Shown: in pieces, positions 23,957-31,652 of the stretch
Layout of the letters: each line of letters begins with the position of its first letter
Numbering within the stretch: position 1 is the first letter of the stretch
NCBI RefSeq assembly: GCF_900163635.1
Contig: NZ_FUID01000037.1
Coordinates: 1-35,387, forward strand
Direction: 5' to 3'
DNA length: 35,387 nucleotides
Origin: Leucobacter sp. 7(1)
Lineage (GTDB): Bacteria > Actinomycetota > Actinomycetes > Actinomycetales > Microbacteriaceae
Made by a program: the position numbers and the translations under genes
Notes under the pieces: model-generated
Databases searched by the model: none
What the model was told of the DNA's origin: nothing
The model's input: only the letters and a program-made list of their open reading frames with translations

Positions 23957-25045
23957 GACGAGCACCTCGGCGGCCGGGGCGAGCCGTGCGAGGTCGTAGC
24001 GCATAGCCGGATCGTGAAGACCTGGCGTCACGTCCGCCCCGACCCCGAGCATGGCGGCCTGCAGCGCGGGCCGATGCAGGGTGTAACAGTGAAAATCGTC
24101 AGATCCCGACGTGACTGCCCGTGGTGCGAGCGCCGCCGCACCCGCGACCCGTGTGATCGCTGCCGCCAACGCCGCCTCGGCGGCGTCTCCAACGATGGCG
24201 GCGGGTACGTGATCCTCCTCAGCCAGCGTGATTTTGACGCCGTAGCGGAGGGCGAGCGCACGCCCGATCTGGGCGACCCCCTCGCGCAATCGGGTCATCG
24301 CCGCGTTATCCTGTGCCCGGAGGTCAATGCCGAAGCTCGCGGACCCGGGGATGACATTGAGGTTGCCTGATCCGGCGCGGAGCTCCGTGAACTTCGCCGA
24401 GGCCGGCACCTGCGGGTCGACGCGCAGCGCGGCGACCATCCCCGCGAACTCGGAGGCGACCTCGATGGCGTTGACTCCCTGGTGTGGCCGCGCGCCGTGG
24501 TGATCCGATCCGGTGATCTGGCCGCGCACAAAACAACAGGCACCGTGCGAGATCGCGGGTGCGAAGCGGGGTGCGGGGAGTTCGGATCCGGGGCGCAGGT
24601 GCACGCCGAACAGCATGTCGAGTTCGTCCGCTACTCCGAGGGCCGCGACCGAGGCCGCGCCGTTCCCCTGCTCTTCGGCGGGCTGGAAAATCGCGCGTAC
24701 CCCGTGGGGGAGGCGGTCACCGAGTTCCGCGAGTCGCAGCACGGTCTCCGTGACGATCGCGAGATTCGCGTCGTGCCCGCAGGAGTGAGCGAGCACCGTG
24801 CCCGCTGGGGTTTCGTGGGCGAGCGCGTCAAGATCGCCGCGGAGTCCGATGACCGGGGTCCCAGGCCCCACGTCAACAGTGAAGCCCGGGAAATCCGCGA
24901 ACGGCTTCGGGTCTAGGCCCGCCTCCCGGAGCACGGCCGCGAGATACGCGGCCGTGCCGTGTTCACGCCAGCTCGGCTCCGGGTTGGCGGCGAGGTGCGC
25001 GCGGATCTCGAGGATCCGCGACACCTCGGCGATCGGAGTGATCAA
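23933..25045 (-). CDS. M20 family metallo-amidohydrolase
   Basis: A 370-residue enzyme of the M20D group (hippuricase, N-acyl-amino acid amidohydrolase, IAA-amino acid hydrolase). Metal motifs are GLRGDLDAL, AHSCGHDA, FQPAEEQGNG and the late GLHDPAM. A dimerisation domain spans about residues 160-275. The frame is open to 25120, but I place the start at the TTG at 25045, because it overlaps the transporter stop in TTGA and puts the M20 fold at the normal N-terminus; TTG starts are allowed though uncommon. It is last in an operon with an enolase-superfamily racemase/epimerase and a YfcC-type transporter, so it probably hydrolyses an N-acyl amino acid or dipeptide that these import and epimerise. 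Confidence 0.88.
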   Translation of the reverse strand: MITPIAEVSRILEIRAHLAANPEPSWREHGTAAYLAAVLREAGLDPKPFADFPGFTVDVGPGTPVIGLRGDLDALAHETPAGTVLAHSCGHDANLAIVTETVLRLAELGDRLPHGVRAIFQPAEEQGNGAASVAALGVADELDMLFGVHLRPGSELPAPRFAPAISHGACCFVRGQITGSDHHGARPHQGVNAIEVASEFAGMVAALRVDPQVPASAKFTELRAGSGNLNVIPGSASFGIDLRAQDNAAMTRLREGVAQIGRALALRYGVKITLAEEDHVPAAIVGDAAEAALAAAITRVAGAAALAPRAVTSGSDDFHCYTLHRPALQAAMLGVGADVTPGLHDPAMRYDLARLAPAAEVLVAACRAPR

Positions 25046-26463
25046 TTCGGCACACCCCAAATCGCGCCAGCTACGAGCGCAAGCCCCGCGACGACGAGCC
25101 ACACCGCGATCAGCTTCCAAATGAACTTCACCCAGAGCTCGTAGGGAATTCGCGCGACCGCGAGGTAGCCCATGAGCGCGCCCGAGGTCGGGATGATCGA
25201 GTTCGTGATTGCGTCACCGTACTGGAACGCCAGTACCGCAACCTGGCGATCGATCCCGAGCAGATCGGAGAGCGGCACCATGAGCGGCATTGTGGTGGCG
25301 GCCATTCCGCTGCCGGAGGGAATGAAGAAGTTCAGGATCGCCTGGAACACGAACATGCCGAGCACGGTCATCGTCGGCGGCCAGTGCGAGATGCCCTCCG
25401 CAATGAAGTTCACGATCGTGTCGAGCGTCTGCCCATCCTGCATCACGACGAGAATGGCGCGGGCGAAGCCGACAACGAGCGCACCGAACACGACGGCACG
25501 CATCCCCTCGACGAGGCTCGTAAAGGAGCCGTTGATGCCGAGTCCGCCAATGATGCCGGAGAGCATTGCCACGATGAAGAAGTTTGCGGCGAGCTGGTCG
25601 AGGAACCAGCCCCAGTTGAAGACACCAAACATGTTCACGGCGATCCCGAGCGCGAGCAGGATCAGGACGATGCTACGGCGCGCGGTGAGCGGCGGGATCT
25701 CCTCGCTCACGGCGTACTCGGTCGATCCGACCCCGCCGACTCGGCCGTACAGGATGGAGGTCTCCGGCTTGGCTTTGACCCGTGCCGCGTAGCGCATCAC
25801 GTAGAAGATCGCGAATGCCAGGATCGGGATGTAGACAGCAGTCCGGAACCAGATGCCGGAGAACAGCGGCACCTCCGCGATGCCTTGCGCCACGCCCACG
25901 GTGAAAGGGTTCATCATGCCGCCGACAAAGCCGGATGCCGCGCCGATGGCGACCATCGCGGTGCCGACGATCGCGTCGTAGCCGAGCGAGAGCGCGATAC
26001 CGATCCCGATGGGAACGAAGATGATGCACTCCTCGGCCATGCCGGTCGTGAAGCCGAGCACCGAGAACACGATCATGACAAGCGGGATGATGAAGCGCTC
26101 GCTCGTGCCGATCTTCTGCACGAGGCGGTTGATCCCCGCGTCGATGGCGCCCGTGGCTCGGATCACGCCGAAGGCACCGCCGACGAGGAAGATGTAGAAC
26201 ACAATTTGCGCGGCGGCTTGCATGCCCCGGGGGATCGCGGTGAAGATGTCGAACGGCTGCATGACTGTCTTCGCGATGGTGTCGAAGGTGCCGGGCACCA
26301 CCATGAGGCGGCCGTCTACGTCGACGCGCTCGAACTCACCCGAGGGGATCACGTAGGAGAGCACCCCGACGAGGATCACGATGGACAGAATGATCGCGTA
26401 GGTGTGGGGGATGGAAAGCCTGTCGCGCAGGCGGCGCTTCGGGGCTTCGGTGAGGGTGGTCAT
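25042..26463 (-). CDS. YfcC/DcuC-superfamily transporter
   Basis: A 473-residue polytopic membrane protein of the YfcC family (C4-dicarboxylate anaerobic carrier-like). Typical segments are VLSYVIPSGEFERV near the N-terminus, GMAEECIIFVPIGIGIALSLGYD, GGMMNPFTVGVAQGIAEVPLFSG, and the C-terminal NFFIPSGSGMAATTMPLMVPL and QYGDAITNSIIPTSG. Family members are often found beside peptidases and amino acid enzymes and are thought to carry amino acids, peptides or acylated amino acids. The start overlaps the upstream epimerase stop by four bases (ATGA), and the stop overlaps the TTG of the M20 gene, so all three are translationally coupled. Confidence 0.9.
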   Translation of the reverse strand: MTTLTEAPKRRLRDRLSIPHTYAIILSIVILVGVLSYVIPSGEFERVDVDGRLMVVPGTFDTIAKTVMQPFDIFTAIPRGMQAAAQIVFYIFLVGGAFGVIRATGAIDAGINRLVQKIGTSERFIIPLVMIVFSVLGFTTGMAEECIIFVPIGIGIALSLGYDAIVGTAMVAIGAASGFVGGMMNPFTVGVAQGIAEVPLFSGIWFRTAVYIPILAFAIFYVMRYAARVKAKPETSILYGRVGGVGSTEYAVSEEIPPLTARRSIVLILLALGIAVNMFGVFNWGWFLDQLAANFFIVAMLSGIIGGLGINGSFTSLVEGMRAVVFGALVVGFARAILVVMQDGQTLDTIVNFIAEGISHWPPTMTVLGMFVFQAILNFFIPSGSGMAATTMPLMVPLSDLLGIDRQVAVLAFQYGDAITNSIIPTSGALMGYLAVARIPYELWVKFIWKLIAVWLVVAGLALVAGAIWGVPN

Positions 26464-27575
26464 GCGACGGTCAGCTCCTTCGCTGAGACTGTGAGGCGGT
26501 CGATTGCGGCGGGATCGAGCGTGACGCCGAGGCCGGGACGATCCGTGATGTCGACGTACGGGAGAGGGAAGTGCAGGTCGCCCGGCTCGTCCGAGAACGC
26601 GACGGGGCCGGAGAGCTCGGTGGACACGATGTTCGGGTGGGCGAGGGCGAGGTGGTAGCCGGCCGCGGAGGAGACGCTCGTTTCGAGCATCGATCCCACC
26701 TGAACGGCGAGGCCGCCCAGCGCCGCCTGGGTGGCGAGGCGCTGGCACGGCAGGATCCCGCCGGACTTCATGAGCTTGAGGTTGACCATGTCCACGGACT
26801 CGTCGCGGATGAGGCGGGCGAGGTCGCCGCGCGTAATGACGGACTCGTCGGCCATGATGATGGCGCTCGTGTGTGGGCGGAGCCGGCGGAAACCGTCGAG
26901 GTCGTCGGCCGCGATCGGCTGCTCGATCCAGTCGATGTCGTACGGCTCGATGGCGGCGATCATGCGCCGGGCGGTGGCGACGTCGCGCCAGCCCTGGTTC
27001 GCATCCACCCGGATCCGCACGTCGCTGCCCACGGCGGTGCGGACGGCGGCGACGCGGGCGACGTCCTGCACGGTGTCGGTGCCGAGCTTCATCTTCAGAT
27101 GTGTGAAGCCGTCGGCAATCGCGGACTGCGCCTGCGCGGCCACCTCCGCGGGCGGCAGGATGCTGAGTACCTTTGCGATCATGGGCCGCTCGGGCTTTCG
27201 GCCACCCAGGAGTGCGTGGATGGGGAGTTCCGCGTGTTTCCCGAGCAAATCCCAGCAGGCGATGTCTACGGCGGCTTTCGCGGCACCGTTCGCCACGAGC
27301 GCGGTGTCCAAGCGATCGTGGACCTGGTTCAGGTTGCATGGATCGGTGTCGCGGAGCGCGGGGAGGAGATGCTGACTGAGCGCGGCGACCACGGACTCGA
27401 CCGTTTCTCCGGTGACGTGTTCGTCGGGGACGGCTTCGCCGATGCCTACGAGCCCAGTGTCGGTGCGAAGTGTGAGGATTACGCTCGGCATGACGTCATA
27501 GCGTGCGTAGGACACGATGAAGGGCACCTTCAGGGGAACCTCGATCACCCGGATGTCGGCGCTGACAATTCTCAT
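26460..27575 (-). CDS. Enolase-superfamily epimerase/racemase (muconate lactonizing enzyme subgroup)
   Basis: A 371-residue enolase-superfamily enzyme with a complete MLE-type active site: KMK (Lys161, Lys163), VDANQ (Asp191), WIEQP (Glu218), MADES (Asp243) and NLKLMKSGG (Lys267). Two catalytic lysines on opposite faces are what 1,1-proton-transfer racemases/epimerases use. The eighth-strand DxD motif of L-Ala-D/L-Glu dipeptide epimerases is replaced by TELSGP, resembling MLE and the hydroxyproline-betaine epimerase/cis-3-hydroxyproline dehydratase group. The N-terminal substrate loop PFIVSYARYDVMPS also fits the latter, from memory. The substrate is therefore open: an N-substituted amino acid, a proline derivative or a dipeptide. 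The start at 27575 has GGTGGA about 10 bases upstream. It is first in a three-gene overlapping operon. Confidence 0.88.
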   Translation of the reverse strand: MRIVSADIRVIEVPLKVPFIVSYARYDVMPSVILTLRTDTGLVGIGEAVPDEHVTGETVESVVAALSQHLLPALRDTDPCNLNQVHDRLDTALVANGAAKAAVDIACWDLLGKHAELPIHALLGGRKPERPMIAKVLSILPPAEVAAQAQSAIADGFTHLKMKLGTDTVQDVARVAAVRTAVGSDVRIRVDANQGWRDVATARRMIAAIEPYDIDWIEQPIAADDLDGFRRLRPHTSAIIMADESVITRGDLARLIRDESVDMVNLKLMKSGGILPCQRLATQAALGGLAVQVGSMLETSVSSAAGYHLALAHPNIVSTELSGPVAFSDEPGDLHFPLPYVDITDRPGLGVTLDPAAIDRLTVSAKELTVA

Positions 27576-27629
27576 TTGGGGAAATCCACCTCGTCGTTGA
27601 TTGTGTCGTTTGAGTGTCGGTAATAGGAG

Positions 27630-27666
27630 AGAGTAGGGGGCACACGTGCTCACTGTCAAAGTGAGC
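27630..27666 (-). promoter_or_regulatory. Epimerase operon promoter with operator over the -35 box
   Basis: On the minus strand TTGACA (27654-27659), an 18-base spacer and TACTCT (27630-27635) make a near-consensus promoter about 50 bases before the epimerase ATG. The -35 box lies inside the perfect 7-bp inverted repeat gctcact-gtcaa-agtgagc (27648-27666). A CACGTG hexamer lies in the spacer. The layout suits repression of the catabolic operon, probably by the neighbouring 454-residue regulator. The rest of 27576-27762 holds no gene. Confidence 0.65.
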
Positions 27667-27762
27667 GGCACCCCGGGCTTCCTGTCGCACCCCAGAGACC
27701 GGCTGGAGCTCGGGGCGTGTTTCGGGGCTGCGAGTGGGGAATTGCGGGGGCGGGCGCCCCGA

Positions 27763-29127
27763 TCACGCCCCGGTGCCGGACGGAGCGGAACCCTCGGCGA
27801 GGGCGTTCCGGTGTTGGCGAGCTGCGCGCTCGAGCTCGTCCGAGAGTGCATAGATTGAGCGCGGTCGCCCCGCGTCGAGCGGTTGCTCCTGGCCGACGGC
27901 GGTGAGCGCGCCCGCGTCAAGGAGTTTGCGCACGGTGCGCTCCGCGGTGCGCGGCGAGGTCTGGCTTGCGACCGCCCACTCGCCCGCGGTGAACGGGTGG
28001 AAGTCCCGCGTCGCCAGGAATCCCAGGAGTCGCGTGACCGAGCGTGCCTGCATGCCAGCCCGGGCCGCGAGCTCCACAAGCCAGGGTGCCGTGTGCCGAG
28101 CATCCGTGGCGGGCTCCGAGGTGTTGTGCAAGCTGTGTACGCGTGCGTCTTCGTCAACAAGATAGGCGGCGGTGCCGGTGTCGGCGATTGCGCGTCGGAG
28201 CGCTTGCATGGCCCGATCCTCCGCCTCATAGAGGTGGCGACCGACGCCAGCGCCGAGAGCGAGTTCGCTGGGTGCCGCGGGGTCACCCAGTTCCGCCAGG
28301 AGTGCGGGAAGCTCTGCGTCGAGCGCGCCGCGCGTGGTGGTGAACATGTCGAGCCCGCCGCGCTGCCAGGTCGCGAGTCGATGCTGCACGGGGGTGGCGA
28401 AACGTCCCAGCTGGGCGGCGAGCTGCGCGCGGAGCGCGGTGGCCTGGACGTCGGCCGGCGTCGTCGAGGTGAGTGCGATGACCGCGAGGAGGCCGCCCTC
28501 GAGGCGTCGAACCGAGACGCGCTGTTGCGCGGTGCGGATCAGGTCGAGATCGCGCTGCAGGGAGTCGACCATGAACATCGCGGGGAAGCCGGCGGCACGC
28601 AGTCGGTCATAGACGGCGTGGACGCTCGTGATCGCGAGCTTCGCGCCCGCGCTGGCGGCGCGGTCTTCGTGGAAAGCGACGAGGGTGTCGACGTCGACGG
28701 GCCGCGAGAACCGCGACTCGTAGACCCAGCGGTAGTCGGTGACTTGCGCCGGATCGAGCGCAATGCCCGTGTCTGCCGCAACTGTGGCCGGGACATCGGG
28801 GTTCGGCATGTCCAGCGAGAGTTCGGCGACTGTGAGTGCGCTGCCCGCGGTGGCGGCGAGCAGCGACGCGACAAGCGTATAGTCGGAAAAGCGGCCCACC
28901 AGGACGGGGGTTTCCCCGTCGAGTGTGCGGTCCCGGTGGTAGTGCGAGATGGTGCCCGAGAAGCAGACGGCGTCGTTCTCGGTGAGCGCCGCCGCGTACT
29001 GGGCCGCGGTGTCGTGCGGGTCCGCGTAGGCGTAGCAACGCAGCGCGATGCCCGGCAGGAGCGCCTCCGCCCCGGACAACCGGGCCACAGAGTGCGCCGA
29101 GCCGATAAATCCTACGCGCACGGTCAC
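27763..29127 (-). CDS. Unfamiliar transcriptional regulator: sensor, cyclase-like and winged-helix regions
   Basis: A 454-residue protein I do not recognise as a named family. Residues 1-190 look like an alternating alpha/beta sensor domain (VRVGFIGSAHSVARL at the start; KLAITSVHAVYDRL and FPAMFMVDSLQRDL near its end). Residues about 200-335 contain LGAGVGRHLYEAEDRAMQAL, which resembles the degenerate GGDEF/GTP-cyclohydrolase-III-like fold seen in several regulators; no GGDEF motif is present. Residues about 360-430 form a winged helix-turn-helix, including SQTSPRTAERTVRKLLDAGAL. It starts at GTG 29127, 4 bases after the TetR stop, so the two are one transcript, and it precedes the epimerase-transporter-M20 operon, which it probably controls. 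The activity is inferred; the ligand is unknown. Confidence 0.75.
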   Translation of the reverse strand: MTVRVGFIGSAHSVARLSGAEALLPGIALRCYAYADPHDTAAQYAAALTENDAVCFSGTISHYHRDRTLDGETPVLVGRFSDYTLVASLLAATAGSALTVAELSLDMPNPDVPATVAADTGIALDPAQVTDYRWVYESRFSRPVDVDTLVAFHEDRAASAGAKLAITSVHAVYDRLRAAGFPAMFMVDSLQRDLDLIRTAQQRVSVRRLEGGLLAVIALTSTTPADVQATALRAQLAAQLGRFATPVQHRLATWQRGGLDMFTTTRGALDAELPALLAELGDPAAPSELALGAGVGRHLYEAEDRAMQALRRAIADTGTAAYLVDEDARVHSLHNTSEPATDARHTAPWLVELAARAGMQARSVTRLLGFLATRDFHPFTAGEWAVASQTSPRTAERTVRKLLDAGALTAVGQEQPLDAGRPRSIYALSDELERAARQHRNALAEGSAPSGTGA

Positions 29128-29131
29128 GCTC

Positions 29132-29710
29132 TTAGCTTGGCACAGCAGAAGACTCCGGGCCGAGCCCCAGCCCGGCGAGTGCTCCGCGCACCGCGGCTTG
29201 AGCCTGGGCAGCGGAGAGCTGCCCGGTGAGCCAGCGGCCGGAGAGCCCCTCGATGAGGGCGGTGAGTGTGAGCGCCGCAGCGGCGGCGTCGAGCTGGGGT
29301 GCGGCGGCCGCGACGAGCCCGGCCACGTCGGCCTCCCAGGCACCGGTCGAGCGGGCCACGGCGGCGGCCCGGCCCGCGTCGAAGACCGCGGCGGCGCGGA
29401 CCTCGTTCCACACTGTCGATCCGGCGCGGATCTCGCGCTCCTCACCAAATTCGGAGCACAGTAGCGCGGCGAGCCGGGTGGCCGGGGTCCGGGTCTCGGG
29501 CACGAGCTCCGCCCGCCGCGTGGCGCTGGCCGTGACCTCGTCGAGGGCGGCCTGGAGGAGTCCGTCGCGGTCACCAAAGTGGTAGGCGAGAAGCCCAATC
29601 GACACGCCTGCCTCGCGCGCGACCTCGCTCATGCGGAACCTGGTGAGGCCGCTGTGGGCGATCACGGCGGCGCAGGCCGCGAGGATCCGTGCGCGGGTGT
29701 CCTCGGCCAT
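29132..29710 (-). CDS. TetR family transcriptional regulator
   Basis: A 192-residue TetR-type regulator with the helix-turn-helix at about residues 20-50 (FRMSEVAREAGVSIGLLAYHF). This spacing and the LLAYHFGDRDGLL segment resemble BetI-type repressors. The start at 29710 has a strong GAGAGGAG 5 bases upstream; a 16-codon upstream extension is unlikely. It is divergent from the amidase gene (101 bases between starts) and is followed after 4 bases by the GTG of the 454-residue regulator, so it may sit at the top of a cascade controlling both the amidase and the epimerase operon. Targets are inferred. Confidence 0.9.
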   Translation of the reverse strand: MAEDTRARILAACAAVIAHSGLTRFRMSEVAREAGVSIGLLAYHFGDRDGLLQAALDEVTASATRRAELVPETRTPATRLAALLCSEFGEEREIRAGSTVWNEVRAAAVFDAGRAAAVARSTGAWEADVAGLVAAAAPQLDAAAAALTLTALIEGLSGRWLTGQLSAAQAQAAVRGALAGLGLGPESSAVPS

Positions 29711-29741
29711 GTCGACTCCTCTCGGGTGTGGCGCGGCGAGC

Positions 29742-29778
29742 TTGACACCGCGACTCAAAGAACTGAAACTATTTTCAG
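29742..29778 (+). promoter_or_regulatory. Amidase promoter with overlapping inverted repeat
   Basis: TTGACA (29742-29747), a 17-base spacer and GAAACT (29765-29770) form a plausible promoter. The -10 lies inside CTGAAACTATTTTCAG (29763-29778), a 6-bp inverted repeat with a 4-base centre, a likely operator for the divergent TetR. Confidence 0.5.
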
Positions 29779-29811
29779 GATACCCGAGTCGGGGCTGACA
29801 TGAGGAGCGGA

Positions 29812-31512
29812 ATGAACGACACCACTGCGCAATTCGAGCTGATGGAAGCGAGCATCGACGACGTGCTCGCCGCCCTGAAAGCCGGCGAGATCACCAGCGT
29901 CTGGCTCACGGAGCGCTACCTCGCCCGCGCCGCCGCCTACGACCAGGGTCCCGAGGGGCTGCACGCGATCATCGTGGCGAACCCGGGTGCGCTCGCCGCA
30001 GCCGCCGAGTCCGACCGCCGCTGGGCCGCGGGCGAGGCGCGCGCGCTCGAGGGCGTGCCCTTCACCGTGAAGGACTCGTACATGGTCAAGGGGCTCACGG
30101 TTGCCTCGGGCTCGCCCGCGTTCCAGACGCTGATCGCGCAGTGGGACGCTTTCTCGGTCGAGCAGCTGCTCGAGGCCGGGGCGGTGCTGCTCGGGAAGAC
30201 GAACATGCCCCCGATGGCCGACGGCGGCATGCAGCGTGGCGTCTACGGTCGCGCCGAAAGCCCCTACAACCGGGACTACCTCGCCGCCGCCTACGCGTCC
30301 GGATCCTCCAACGGCTCCGGCGTCTCCACAGCCGCGAACCTCGCCGTGTTCGGGATGGGGGAGGAAACCGTGTCCTCCGGCCGCAGCCCGGCCTCGAACA
30401 ATGGCCTGTGCGCCTACACGCCGTCCTGGGGCATCCTCTCGATCCGCGGCAACTGGCCGCTGTTCCCCGCCCGCGACGTCGTGGTCCCGCACACCCGCAC
30501 CATGCCTGACATGCTGCGTCTGCTCGACGTCCTCGTGCAGGACGATACGAACACCCGTGGTGATTTCTGGCGCAACCAGGACACCGTGCAGCTCCCGCTG
30601 CCGTCCGCGCACCGGCCGGGGAGCTACCGCGACATTGCTGATCCCGCGGCGCTGCGCGGCAAGCGCTTTGCGGTGCCCGCAATGTATCTCGGCGAAGACC
30701 CGAACTTCCCGATCGCGGTGCGCCCCTCGGTGCTCGAGCGCTTCGCCGTGGCGCGCGAGCGCCTCGAATCGCTGGGGGCCGAGGTTGTTGTCACCGGGTT
30801 CCCGCTGATCGAGCAGTACGAGGGCGACCGCCCCGGCCAGGAAAACGTCGGCGCGCTGGGTGTGCTCCCCGAGGGTTGGATGGACACCGAGTTCACCGAT
30901 TTCCTCGCCTTCGGCTGGGACGACTTCCTGCGTGCCAACGGCGACCTCGCGATCCCAAACCTCGGTGTTGTTGACCCGGACCAGATCTTCCCGCAGCCCG
31001 AGGGCACACTGCCCGACCGCTACGAAGAGGTCGAGGACTACCCAAACCGGTACCGGGCCACGGTCGCGATGGCGCAGGTCGAGGGTGGGGTGCCGGATCC
31101 CCGCCAGCGTGCGGACTTTGCGGACGGCCTGCGCGCGCTCGTGCGGCTGCGCGAAGACCTGTTCGAACGCTGGCTGCGCGAAGAAAGCTTCGACGGCGTC
31201 GTATTCCCGGCAAACGCCGACGTGGGGCGTGAGGACGCGGAGCGGGATCCCGCCGCGGCGGATCATGCCTGGTCGAACGGGGTGTTCTTCTCCAACGGCA
31301 ACTACGCGCTGCGCCACCTCGGCATTCCCACGGTCACCGTGCCGATGGGGAACATGAGCGACATTGGGATGCCGGTCGGGCTGACCTTTGCGGGTGCCGC
31401 CTACGCCGATCCGGCGCTGCTCGCGTTCGCTGCAGCGTTTGAAGCCCCGGGCTCGCTCCGCGAGGCCCCGGCAGCCACACCTGCCCTTCCGGAGGACCGG
31501 GTCTCCGACTAA
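29812..31512 (+). CDS. Amidase signature family enzyme
   Basis: A 566-residue cytoplasmic amidase-signature hydrolase. The Ser-cisSer-Lys triad can be placed at Lys87 (PFTVKDSY), Ser165 (ASGSSNGSG) and Ser189 in GEETVSSGRSPASNNG; the 24-residue spacing between the serines matches fatty acid amide hydrolase numbering. The oxyanion-loop glycines usually found before the nucleophile are Val-Ser here, which is unusual. The C-terminal part contains FSNGNYALRHLGIPTVTVPMG, a typical late amidase segment. It is about 80-100 residues longer than GatA-type amidases, with extra sequence around residues 330-430 rich in acidic and aromatic residues. The ATG at 29812 is preferred over 29800 because GAGGAG precedes it. 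The amide substrate is unknown. It is controlled presumably by the divergent TetR. Confidence 0.88.
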   Translation: MNDTTAQFELMEASIDDVLAALKAGEITSVWLTERYLARAAAYDQGPEGLHAIIVANPGALAAAAESDRRWAAGEARALEGVPFTVKDSYMVKGLTVASGSPAFQTLIAQWDAFSVEQLLEAGAVLLGKTNMPPMADGGMQRGVYGRAESPYNRDYLAAAYASGSSNGSGVSTAANLAVFGMGEETVSSGRSPASNNGLCAYTPSWGILSIRGNWPLFPARDVVVPHTRTMPDMLRLLDVLVQDDTNTRGDFWRNQDTVQLPLPSAHRPGSYRDIADPAALRGKRFAVPAMYLGEDPNFPIAVRPSVLERFAVARERLESLGAEVVVTGFPLIEQYEGDRPGQENVGALGVLPEGWMDTEFTDFLAFGWDDFLRANGDLAIPNLGVVDPDQIFPQPEGTLPDRYEEVEDYPNRYRATVAMAQVEGGVPDPRQRADFADGLRALVRLREDLFERWLREESFDGVVFPANADVGREDAERDPAAADHAWSNGVFFSNGNYALRHLGIPTVTVPMGNMSDIGMPVGLTFAGAAYADPALLAFAAAFEAPGSLREAPAATPALPEDRVSD

Positions 31513-31565
31513 CGGGGAGCTGGGTCCCGGGGGCCGCGGGTCCCCGGGACCCACCGCAACGCCAT

Positions 31566-31621
31566 CGAAGGGTGAGTTGTGGCTGCTTCCGTGAGTCTAA
31601 ACAGCCACAACTCACCCTTCG
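31566..31621. terminator. 20-bp perfect hairpin between convergent genes
   Basis: CGAAGGGTGAGTTGTGGCTG (31566-31585) and its exact complement (31602-31621) flank a 16-base loop in the 140-base gap between the amidase and the convergent MarR gene. No T-tract is present. It is likely a bidirectional terminator. Confidence 0.75.
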
Positions 31622-31652
31622 GTGTGCGGCGAGCCTCCGGGAGTCTCGCTCG

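Noticed and set aside
26460-27575. Confident naming as L-Ala-D/L-Glu (dipeptide) epimerase
   Set aside because: The diagnostic DxD motif is missing (TELSGP instead), so only the superfamily-level name is supported.
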